Shown: positions 1 to 7,919 of the stretch, one piece after another | Layout of the letters: each line of letters begins with the position of its first letter | Numbering within the stretch: the first letter of the stretch is position 1 | NCBI GenBank assembly: GCA_937894115.1 | Contig: CALBFP010000251.1 | Span: 1-48,631 of the forward strand | DNA length: 48,631 nt | Direction: 5' to 3' | Source of the DNA: an uncultured euryarchaeote | Lineage (GTDB): Archaea; Thermoplasmatota; Poseidoniia; Poseidoniales; Poseidoniaceae | Notes under the pieces: generated by a model | What the model saw: only the letters and a program-made list of their open reading frames with translations | The model's database searches: none | Told to the model about the DNA's origin: nothing | Translations under genes and position numbers: made by a program

Positions 1-22
1 AGCGTCAACACCCTCACAGGAA

Positions 23-604
23 TCAATTTCCCTTCAGGCTCAATGGAGTATCTGTAGACGCCCAGTATGAAACAAAGAAGATGGCCAGTGTTGGAAAAAG
101 AATAATGAGACCAAACGCAAAAGGAGGTGTCATTACAACAAGTGGAAAAGATGCGATAAGCCCTATTCGAACGAGTGAAGTTGGATGGCTTTTCTCAGAG
201 TTTCCAGTTCCACCACGCATACGTAATGGTATTCCAACAAACTCGTTGAGGAAGAACAGGAAAATGATTGGTTCAATCGAAGCGAGTAATGCATCCGCCA
301 TGACCCAATCATCGTTCCAAAACCAACCTCCTACCTGATGATCATATATGCCGCCGGCGACAGTTGCGATAATAACCGAAGATGAGAAAGCTGAAACCGT
401 GTATTTCCGACCCTCATTTGCTACAAAATAACGTATCACCACAAGAAGATATACAACCAAAATCAGTGGCCAAATTAATTCTGATTGCTCATCCTCATCA
501 GGTTCAGAATCTACGAATGCAATCCCTAATTGCGAGGATGCGATCATTGATGAAAGAATGATAGAACCCAAAATGATACCGATCAGGAGTCTTGCATTGG
601 TCAC
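23..604 (-). CDS. Hypothetical multi-pass membrane protein
   Basis: 193 aa ORF with several hydrophobic segments; no recognised family. Confidence 0.6.
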   Translation of the reverse strand: MTNARLLIGIILGSIILSSMIASSQLGIAFVDSEPDEDEQSELIWPLILVVYLLVVIRYFVANEGRKYTVSAFSSSVIIATVAGGIYDHQVGGWFWNDDWVMADALLASIEPIIFLFFLNEFVGIPLRMRGGTGNSEKSHPTSLVRIGLIASFPLVVMTPPFAFGLIILFPTLAIFFVSYWASTDTPLSLKGN

Positions 605-767
605 AGAACGAACCAGGAATCAGAGAATATCATGATTATGCCTACGCGATTCAGATTTCTGAGGTCTTTTAGGTTTACAACTCACAGGAACTAAGTAATA
701 ACAACCTGCAATGCCTTCAAATCATCATGGACTCACAAGGTTTGGTTATAATTTGCTCTGTTTGAAT

Positions 768-1847
768 CTAAAGGGTGTGCAGTGTACGTGTTCCCGTACC
801 ACCTGGACCAACCCAATCTGCGGGCTTGTTGTCAAGAATGTCCTCGATCTCCTTCATGTGGTTCTCATTCATGGACAAGGCGATTGAGATGCATCCTAAA
901 TTTTCCTTCAGCTGTTCTTCCTTGGTAGCACCGAGGAGAATGGTGGATACGTTTGGATTCTTCAAACACCATGCCAAAGCAAGTTGTGCTGAACTGCATC
1001 CAAAGGTGTCTTTTGCATAGTCGCTTAATTTCTCGACTCGTTCCATATGACCTTCCTTCTGTGCTGCTTCCAGTTTTTCTCTCATCCATCCGTACAATTC
1101 TACAGTTGCTCGGGAACCTTCTGGTACGCCTTTGTTGTATTTTCCCGTTAGCAATCCTGATGAGAGAGGGCTCCAAATCGTTGTACCAATGTTGTACGGT
1201 GGGTTGAACATTGGGAAGTATTCATGCTCAAATCGCTCTCTGTGCAGCATGTTGTACTGTGGTTGTTCGTATTGAGGTGGCTCCAAGCCCATCGACCGAG
1301 CAATCCAAAACGCTTCAGTGATCTGTTGAGCTGACCATTCACTGGTTCCCCAACTCGTTGCCATTCCACTTCGGACAGCGCTGGTCATTGCACGAACGAC
1401 GGTCTCGGTCGGAGTAAACGGGTCGGGTCGGTGGCAAAATACCATGTCAACATAATCCAGTTTCATCCGCTCAAGACTTGCTGAGAGTCCCTCAAGAACG
1501 TGTTTTCGAGAAAGCCCTGATTCGTTAACACCAGCTCCACCCCAGAACACTTTGGTGGTGATGACCAGATCGCTTCTCCTCCACAATTCGGAATCTTCTT
1601 TCTGAAGGTCGGATAGAGCGATGCCAAACATCCTTTCCGCTTCCCCGTTTGGTACACCGTATGCTTCTGCGTGGTCAAAGCAGTTGATGCCACCCTCTCG
1701 AGCGACACGCATCATCGATTTTGCGAGTTCAATGCCTTGGTCCCCTTTCATGTCGTCTTTGATTCCATATGTTGCCCAAAAGCCGTAACTAAGCACTGAG
1801 ACTTGTATTCCCGTATTCCCCATCATTCTGTATCGCATGTCTGCCAT
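768..1847 (-). CDS. Aldo/keto reductase, voltage-gated K+ channel beta-subunit-like
   Basis: MRYRMMGNTGIQVSVLSYG...FDHAEAYG...WRRSDLVITTKVFWGG...GLSRKHVLEGLSASLERMKLDYVDMVFCHRPDP; start trimmed to MADMRYRM. Confidence 0.9.
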   Translation of the reverse strand: MADMRYRMMGNTGIQVSVLSYGFWATYGIKDDMKGDQGIELAKSMMRVAREGGINCFDHAEAYGVPNGEAERMFGIALSDLQKEDSELWRRSDLVITTKVFWGGAGVNESGLSRKHVLEGLSASLERMKLDYVDMVFCHRPDPFTPTETVVRAMTSAVRSGMATSWGTSEWSAQQITEAFWIARSMGLEPPQYEQPQYNMLHRERFEHEYFPMFNPPYNIGTTIWSPLSSGLLTGKYNKGVPEGSRATVELYGWMREKLEAAQKEGHMERVEKLSDYAKDTFGCSSAQLALAWCLKNPNVSTILLGATKEEQLKENLGCISIALSMNENHMKEIEDILDNKPADWVGPGGTGTRTLHTL

Positions 1848-1992
1848 GGTTGGGAACCTGAGCACTCGGTGATAAGGTATGTTGTATCAGCCGCAAAGGC
1901 TTGGCTTTGGTTTCACCACCAAAGAACATCGTAAAAACTGAATCAAACGGGTCTCGAATGCCTCCACCTTCGGAAATTCTCTACGAGATAAC

Positions 1993-3534
1993 CTAGATTT
2001 CATGGTTGTGCATGTCGATTCCTTGCTCATCATCAACGATCTTCTGTTGTTTTGATGCATCGTTGCGTTCTTCTCTTAATTTGTTGAGATAAGATTCATC
2101 GATGTCGCCTGTGATGTATTCTCCATTGAAGCATGAGGTGTCGAAACCGTCGATGTTTGCACCTACATGTCCAGTGACTTCCTTGAGATCATCCAATTGT
2201 TGGTAAAACAACTTGTCCGAGCCGATGGTTTTGCTGATCTCTTCTATCGATTTCCCGTATGCAATGAATTCATCGACAGCAGGCATGTCAATGCCGTAGA
2301 CATTCGGGTGGCGGACTGGAGGTGCTGCTGAAGCGAAGTAAACATTGCTTGCACCAACTTCTCGTGCCATTTCGATAATTTGAGCACTCGTTGTTCCTCG
2401 TACGATTGAATCGTCAACAAGGAGCACGTTCTTTCCTTCAAATTCTCGAGGGATAGCATTGAGTTTCCTTCGGACAGACTTCATTCTCATCTCTTGACCC
2501 GGCATGATGAAGGTTCTGCCCACGTATCGATTTTTCACAAATCCTTCTCTGTAGGGCACCTTGAGCGTGTTTGCCATTTGGATGGCTGAAATCCTTCCTG
2601 AATCGGGCACGGGAATGACAGCGTCAATATCGTGATCAGGCCATTGTTCAACCACGCGTTCAGCGAGTCGTTTTCCTTGATTGAGCCGTGCTTGATAGAC
2701 GGAAATGCCATCAATTGTAGAATCGGGTCGGGCAAAATAAACGTGCTCGAAAATGCACGGTGTAAACGGTTTCTTTTCTGCACACTGTTTGGTGAACAAA
2801 TGGCCGGATGTGGAAATAAAAATTGCTTCTCCTGGCAGAACGTCAGCAATGACTTCGAACCCAAGAGCAGTGATTGCAACAGATTCGCTTGCAACAACCC
2901 ATTCTGTCCCTCCATCGTATTCTCTCTTTCCATAGATAAGCGGTCGAATACCGTGCGGGTCTCGAAACGCAAAGAGACCGTAGCCGTTGACAAGTCCAAC
3001 ACAGGCATATCCGCCACGAACGCTATGGTTCACGTTTTTGATGGCCTCAAAAAACGAATCCACATTGAGAAAAGGCTCGCCTCCGATGCTCATCTGATTG
3101 CTGATTGTATCAAGTTGGACAGCAAGATGATTGAGCAGCACCTCAGAATCGCTGGTAGTGTTCACGTGACGCCGATTTTCAGTGACCAGTTTGTGTGCGA
3201 TTTCATTGCTGTTGGTCAGGTTTCCGTTGTGGGCAAGCGCAAGACCGTATGGTGAGTTGACATAGAAGGGCTGTGCTTCAGCAGTAGAGGACGATCCTGC
3301 CGTCGGATACCGCACGTGGCCAATACCGACATGTCCAAGCAACTTCTGCATGTGTCGCTTGTAGAACACGTCCGAAACCAAACCATTGCCTTTTCGAAGA
3401 CTGAATTTTTCATTGTTCTCGGTCATGATACCGGCAGCATCTTGACCTCTGTGTTGGAGAACGGTTAATCCATCGTACAGCGCCTGGTTCACGTTTGAAC
3501 CTTGCCTCCCGACGATGCCGATGATGCCGCACAT
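1993..3534 (-). CDS. purF: Amidophosphoribosyltransferase
   Basis: N-terminal MCGIIGIVG Ntn glutaminase, [28 protein letters not shown] motif. Confidence 0.97.
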   Translation of the reverse strand: MCGIIGIVGRQGSNVNQALYDGLTVLQHRGQDAAGIMTENNEKFSLRKGNGLVSDVFYKRHMQKLLGHVGIGHVRYPTAGSSSTAEAQPFYVNSPYGLALAHNGNLTNSNEIAHKLVTENRRHVNTTSDSEVLLNHLAVQLDTISNQMSIGGEPFLNVDSFFEAIKNVNHSVRGGYACVGLVNGYGLFAFRDPHGIRPLIYGKREYDGGTEWVVASESVAITALGFEVIADVLPGEAIFISTSGHLFTKQCAEKKPFTPCIFEHVYFARPDSTIDGISVYQARLNQGKRLAERVVEQWPDHDIDAVIPVPDSGRISAIQMANTLKVPYREGFVKNRYVGRTFIMPGQEMRMKSVRRKLNAIPREFEGKNVLLVDDSIVRGTTSAQIIEMAREVGASNVYFASAAPPVRHPNVYGIDMPAVDEFIAYGKSIEEISKTIGSDKLFYQQLDDLKEVTGHVGANIDGFDTSCFNGEYITGDIDESYLNKLREERNDASKQQKIVDDEQGIDMHNHEI

Positions 3535-3593
3535 GTGAGTCCCTTAGTTGCAGACAGTCGCGCCGCCTTTGTATTCCTTGCCCTCAAATTCCA

Positions 3594-3773
3594 TCAGGCC
3601 TTTGGTCGGTGGGATTTCTTGCTCCAGCTGTAGGTGCGCATTCGAGCTGTCTTACCAAATCCACATGCAGCACAAACGCGCTTTTGCTTGTGATACGCAT
3701 TGCGACCACAGCGTCGACAACGTATGTGTGTCGTTTTTTGACGACGACCCATGGATGGTGTACCTTTCGACAA
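3594..3773 (-). CDS. rpl37e: Ribosomal protein L37e (eL37), TTG start
   Basis: Minus-strand read from TTG: (M)[58 protein letters not shown] stop; GAGGTGA upstream; absent from supplied ORF track. Confidence 0.95.
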   Translation of the reverse strand: MSKGTPSMGRRQKTTHIRCRRCGRNAYHKQKRVCAACGFGKTARMRTYSWSKKSHRPKA

Positions 3774-3845
3774 ATGCTCACCTCGATGGTCTCGCCACCT
3801 ACCTCCTACTTATGAAGCCAACGATGGACAATCACTGCGAGAAAA

Positions 3846-4292
3846 TCACGGATTCTCTGTCTCTTTCACTCCCAAGTTGACAAACAAGATGAGCACCAAA
3901 ATACTCACCACTGTGCCAATGGCGAGGGTTGTGACGGTGAAATGTATGACGTTGTAGAGAACCTGAGCACGCTGGGATCCGTTTTCCTCCATCAGGAAAC
4001 CACCTTGACTGGAAAGAAGCAGGGTGGTGAAAATCCCAAGAACAGCAGCGTACGTCATGGAAATCCATGGCGCTGTAGGTTCTTTCCTACTTTTTGAGTA
4101 TTGAAACATGTTGATGACAAAGAAAACAGATGCGATGGTGTAAGATGTCAGAAACGCATTCACAAAACGCGTCAAGCCTTGTTCGGTTTCGTATGTGGAG
4201 TGTTGTGAAAAGAGAATTAACGCCACGATTGGAAGTAGGAACAGTGACATAGCAAAAAGGATTGATTGCACCCTTAGCCGTTTATTCATCAT
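3846..4292 (-). CDS. Hypothetical membrane protein
   Basis: Probable start MNKRLRVQSILF at the end of the upstream gene; four hydrophobic segments. Confidence 0.6.
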   Translation of the reverse strand: MMNKRLRVQSILFAMSLFLLPIVALILFSQHSTYETEQGLTRFVNAFLTSYTIASVFFVINMFQYSKSRKEPTAPWISMTYAAVLGIFTTLLLSSQGGFLMEENGSQRAQVLYNVIHFTVTTLAIGTVVSILVLILFVNLGVKETENP

Positions 4293-5085
4293 CGTCACCT
4301 CCAAGATTTTGTTGTACGATTTCCGCAGCCTTGGCAAGTTGTTGTTGATTTGGTGGAGGGAGTTGATTGAGTTGTGGCCTCTTGCGTTCGAATTGCCATA
4401 TTGTGAGTCCAAAAGCCAGAATCGAGAGTCCTACCCCTGCAACGAATCCGAGAACGTCACTCGCGGCGAGAAGGACAGAAGTGTGGAATTCTTCTGCGGT
4501 AGTTGAAGAACCGTCAAAGAAGACACTAGCCATCAACAACATGAACGAGCACAACCCCGTGGCGTAGAGTGCGAGGCTTGATTGAGTGGTCCGTTTTTGA
4601 ACAAGATGGACCAGGTAACCACCAGTAAGGAGAAAACTACTCATCGCAAGCAAGAAGGTTGGTCGAAAAACCATCCAAAATCGATTGGTTTCCCCATCCC
4701 ACGTCGTTGAGGGCAACATGGAAAAATCGCTCCAGTGCATGGATTCAAACAATGCGAATCCTAGAACGAACAACAGCAAGCCAATTGGACGCATGATGGG
4801 ATCGAATCTGCGGACAGGAATTTCACCTGAAAACAACGCCAGATAGAGTCCAAAAATCATCAAGATGAGCGAGGGTAGGATGCTTACGAACAAGGCACTT
4901 GATGCTGCTGAAGGAGAGGAGGGTACCGTCAAAAATGAAACACTAAAGAGAACCAAACCTGCAATGCCCAGGACTTTCCCAACTCGTTGTACAGCGGTGT
5001 CTTTTCGGAACTGCAAGCCCAAAGATAAAAACATCAAACCTAGGGGTGCCCATAACAAAAGCGCAACCCGAAGGTCGTATACCAT
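4282..5085 (-). CDS. Hypothetical multi-pass membrane protein
   Basis: 267 aa, repeated hydrophobic helices, acidic C-terminus; overlaps next gene start. Confidence 0.6.
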   Translation of the reverse strand: MVYDLRVALLLWAPLGLMFLSLGLQFRKDTAVQRVGKVLGIAGLVLFSVSFLTVPSSPSAASSALFVSILPSLILMIFGLYLALFSGEIPVRRFDPIMRPIGLLLFVLGFALFESMHWSDFSMLPSTTWDGETNRFWMVFRPTFLLAMSSFLLTGGYLVHLVQKRTTQSSLALYATGLCSFMLLMASVFFDGSSTTAEEFHTSVLLAASDVLGFVAGVGLSILAFGLTIWQFERKRPQLNQLPPPNQQQLAKAAEIVQQNLGGDDDE

Positions 5086-5173
5086 GAGGCTCCTTCACTG
5101 CATTCGACTTATCAACATGGCTGCTGTTGGTTCAGTGCAGTGGCATTTTCACCGTCTGTCAAACGACGACAGC

Positions 5174-5182
5174 AATAAATAC
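5174..5182 (+). promoter_or_regulatory. Candidate TATA element (AATAAATAC) for rpl44e operon
   Basis: AT-rich box about 35-40 bp upstream of the ATG at 5217. Confidence 0.45.
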
Positions 5183-5216
5183 CCGTCGATGGTCGCCAAA
5201 CTGTTCAGGTGAAGAC

Positions 5217-5501
5217 ATGGTCAAGATGCCTCGTCAAATTAAGCGATACAGCCCTTCTGCTGGCAAGCACACGCTCCACACCGTCGAGCGTGTCAAGAAA
5301 AAGCGTGCATCTGAGCTTCGCTGGGGTCAACGAAGATTCCGAAAGGTGATGCGAGGATACCGTGGTTTCCCTCGTCCAAAGCCTGACGGTCGTGAAAAGC
5401 CGACCAAGCGAGTGAACATTCTATACCGATGCACAGAGACTGGAAAGGCTCACTATGCACCGTGCAAGCGAGCCAAGAAGTTCGAACTTGTGGACCGATG
5501 A
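5217..5501 (+). CDS. rpl44e: Ribosomal protein L44e (eL42)
   Basis: MVKMPRQIKRYSPSAGKHTLHTVERVKKKRASELRWGQRRF...GFPRPKPDGREKPTKRVN...KAHYAPCKRAKKFEL; zinc cysteines mostly absent. Confidence 0.93.
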   Translation: MVKMPRQIKRYSPSAGKHTLHTVERVKKKRASELRWGQRRFRKVMRGYRGFPRPKPDGREKPTKRVNILYRCTETGKAHYAPCKRAKKFELVDR

Positions 5502-5511
5502 GGTGAGTACA

Positions 5512-5682
5512 ATGGCAGGGAAATTCATCAAAATCACATGCAAAGATTGCGGCTCGGAACTGATTGTCTTTTCACGCGCAACCAGTGTTGTATCTTGCAC
5601 TATTTGCGGAGCTACGCTCACCAATCCATCAGGTGGCAAAGCAGAACTTGTCGGGTGCACAGAACTCGAAACACTGGAATGA
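5512..5682 (+). CDS. rps27e: Ribosomal protein S27e (eS27)
   Basis: MAGKFIKITCKDCGSELIVFSRATSVVSCTICGATLTNPSGGKA; two CxxC pairs. Confidence 0.93.
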   Translation: MAGKFIKITCKDCGSELIVFSRATSVVSCTICGATLTNPSGGKAELVGCTELETLE

Positions 5683-5697
5683 GGAGGCTGAGCCTCC

Positions 5698-6486
5698 ATG
5701 TCAAAATCCAAATTGACCTATCCTGATGAAGGCGAACTCGTCATCGTAACGGTTCACAGTGTGAAACAAAACGGTGCCGATGTTACGCTCGACGAGTACG
5801 AAGATGTTACTGGTTTCATCTTTATCGGTGAAATTGCAAGTGGTTGGATCAAAAACATCCGTCGATTTGTCCGTGAAGGACAACGCTTGGTGTGCAAAGT
5901 TATGCCAAGCCGTCGAGATGGGAGTTCACTCAAATTGTCTCTAAAATCCGTCTCCGAAGAACGACGTCGAGATCGGCTTCAACAATGGAAAAACGAACAA
6001 CGAGCATTGCAGTTGTTCAAAGTCCTCTCGGAGTCGCAAAAATGGGAATCAGAGTTTGCATCAAATCTTCAATCCGAATTGACCCAGGTCTTTGAAACAC
6101 TCTATGGAGCCTTTGAAGAGGCGGCCATGCATGAAGGGTCGATTATCGATGCAGGCTTTGAAGGCGGTTGGATTCAGCCGTTTGTGGATCTTGCGATAGA
6201 AAACATCATTCCTCCCTTTGTAGAGATTCGTGGCATATTGACGCTTAAGGTCGAAACAGCAGACGGGGTAGAAACCATCCGTAGTGCCCTGATTGCCGCA
6301 GAAAAAATTTCTTCATCCGAGGATGAGATTGAAGTCCATTGCTACTATGATGGGGCACCAGAATACAGGATTGAATTGCGCGCACCAGACTTTAAGACAG
6401 CCGAAGACACATGGAGGAGTTCGATATCAGCGGTCGTTTCCATCATCGAGGAAGCCGGAGGAACTGCCGATTCCTATCGAGAGTGA
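5698..6486 (+). CDS. Translation initiation factor 2 subunit alpha
   Basis: N-terminal S1 fold (YPDEGELVIVTVHSVKQNGADVTLDEYEDVTGFIFIGEI), length and operon position. Confidence 0.93.
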   Translation: MSKSKLTYPDEGELVIVTVHSVKQNGADVTLDEYEDVTGFIFIGEIASGWIKNIRRFVREGQRLVCKVMPSRRDGSSLKLSLKSVSEERRRDRLQQWKNEQRALQLFKVLSESQKWESEFASNLQSELTQVFETLYGAFEEAAMHEGSIIDAGFEGGWIQPFVDLAIENIIPPFVEIRGILTLKVETADGVETIRSALIAAEKISSSEDEIEVHCYYDGAPEYRIELRAPDFKTAEDTWRSSISAVVSIIEEAGGTADSYRE

Positions 6487-6491
6487 TGCAC

Positions 6492-6734
6492 ATGCCTCGT
6501 CAACTGTTACAACGCTGCCTCGATTGCAACGCTTGGTGTTTGCAAACAATTTGTCCCACTTGCGGCGGAAAAGCACAAGCTGCAGCCCCACTCAAGTGGT
6601 CCCCAGAAGACCACAGAGCGAACGTTCGACGTCAACTGAATAAGGTTGAGTCTGCCGAATGGACTCAATCCATCCCCACACTACCCTCGCTTGATGAAAT
6701 GCGAGCGGGTGCGCATCAAAAAGAGGAAGAATGA
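6492..6734 (+). CDS. nop10: Nop10-like H/ACA RNP protein
   Basis: MPRQLLQRCLDCNAWCLQTICPTCGGKAQAAAPLKWSPEDHRANVRR; follows aIF2alpha as in many archaea. Confidence 0.88.
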   Translation: MPRQLLQRCLDCNAWCLQTICPTCGGKAQAAAPLKWSPEDHRANVRRQLNKVESAEWTQSIPTLPSLDEMRAGAHQKEEE

Positions 6735-6794
6735 ACAGAATTTGTTCCAATCTTCATCAAACATTATACCCCGTAATGAAAGGCTTAGTGATTC

Positions 6795-7547
6795 ATGGCA
6801 CTCTTGGTCGATCTTTTGGAACCAAAGGGACTTGACTGCATCGACCTCGTGCTTTTTGCCTTACCGGGCGTTGGCGACGTTGGCAAAAATGCTCTCGAAC
6901 TGTTGAATGAAGCCAACGATGGAAGTGATGTTGCCCGATTCATCCATCCGGGACTTCCTCCACTTGCAAGATTGAACGAGGATGGTTTGCTTACACCTCC
7001 TCATCTTATCGCTCATCGAATTCAAACGGATAACGGTAAATCAATACTTACAATCACCGGAAGAGGACAGCCGAGTGAGCCGTTCCAGCAACATGATTTT
7101 ACAACCGAACTCCTGAAACATCTGTCAGACCATGGAATGAGTGAAATCGTGGTGTTGGCTGGATTGATGTCGACACCTGAAATCAAGGAAGCATTTGCTG
7201 TTGCTACAACCTCTTCGTATCGCGTATGGCTGGAAGAAAAGGGTGTCGATGTGCGTCGAGATCAGCCCTCTGGAGGGGCGATTGGAATGTCCGCCCTTAT
7301 GGCTTCTCTTGCACCTTTGTACGGTCTGAAATCGGTGTGTGCAATGGCAACAACTGTAGGTGCGAGCGGGGATGTTCACGCATCATTACGCCTTCTAGAA
7401 TTCATATTCGAGGGATGGGATTTGGATGTCGGTTTGCCCGTAAATACAACCTCAATGCTCTTGGAAAAATTGAGTGCCTTGGCTCCGTCAAGCGATTCTG
7501 ACCATGTACGGGATTTGATGGAAGAACCCGATGCGTTTTACATTTAG
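6795..7547 (+). CDS. PAC2 family protein (proteasome assembly chaperone-like)
   Basis: Length, LVGL/ATTVGASGDVHASLRLLEFI features and conserved position after nop10. Confidence 0.8.
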   Translation: MALLVDLLEPKGLDCIDLVLFALPGVGDVGKNALELLNEANDGSDVARFIHPGLPPLARLNEDGLLTPPHLIAHRIQTDNGKSILTITGRGQPSEPFQQHDFTTELLKHLSDHGMSEIVVLAGLMSTPEIKEAFAVATTSSYRVWLEEKGVDVRRDQPSGGAIGMSALMASLAPLYGLKSVCAMATTVGASGDVHASLRLLEFIFEGWDLDVGLPVNTTSMLLEKLSALAPSSDSDHVRDLMEEPDAFYI

Positions 7548-7548
7548 G

Positions 7549-7631
7549 CGCCGAGAGAGGGATTTGAACCCCCGCGTCCAAGGGACAGTGGATTTCGAAT
7601 CCACCGCAATACCGGGCTATGCGATCTCGGC
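7549..7631 (-). tRNA. tRNA-Ser(CGA)
   Basis: Minus strand GCCGAGATCGCATAGCCCGGTATTGCGGTGGATTCGAAATCCACTGTCCCTTGGACGCGGGGGTTCAAATCCCTCTCTCGGCG; 7-bp acceptor stem, anticodon loop TTCGAAA, long variable arm, TTCAAAT T-loop. Confidence 0.95.
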
Positions 7632-7682
7632 TTGTTGGTTGCCTGTGCGCCACCGTCATAAGCGTGATGTTCCACAGACTAG

Positions 7683-7886
7683 TTGATGCACATTACGTTC
7701 CATGGTCGAGACCACAACTGCGATATTGAAGTTTCAGAGGAAATCACGATACGAAAAGCGCTTGAAATGGCAGGCATATTGCCGTCGACGGTTGTTGTGA
7801 GTTATGAGGACCGTATTTTGCCGCACAGCACCGTCTTGCGAGCCGATATTCGACTTTTTGTCACGACCATTTCTTCAGGCGGATAG
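7683..7886 (+). CDS. Ubiquitin-like sulfur carrier / small archaeal modifier (MoaD/ThiS/SAMP-like)
   Basis: 67 aa beta-grasp-like pattern ending in GG. Confidence 0.75.
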   Translation: MMHITFHGRDHNCDIEVSEEITIRKALEMAGILPSTVVVSYEDRILPHSTVLRADIRLFVTTISSGG

Positions 7887-7919
7887 CACAGGATTCATTC
7901 GGAATCCATGCAGATAGTC

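Noticed and set aside
2632-3255. 207-aa antisense ORF within purF
   Set aside because: Shadow ORF of a highly conserved gene.
3584-3781. 65-aa [17 protein letters not shown]...
   Set aside because: Out-of-frame with the real rpl37e starting at TTG 3773.
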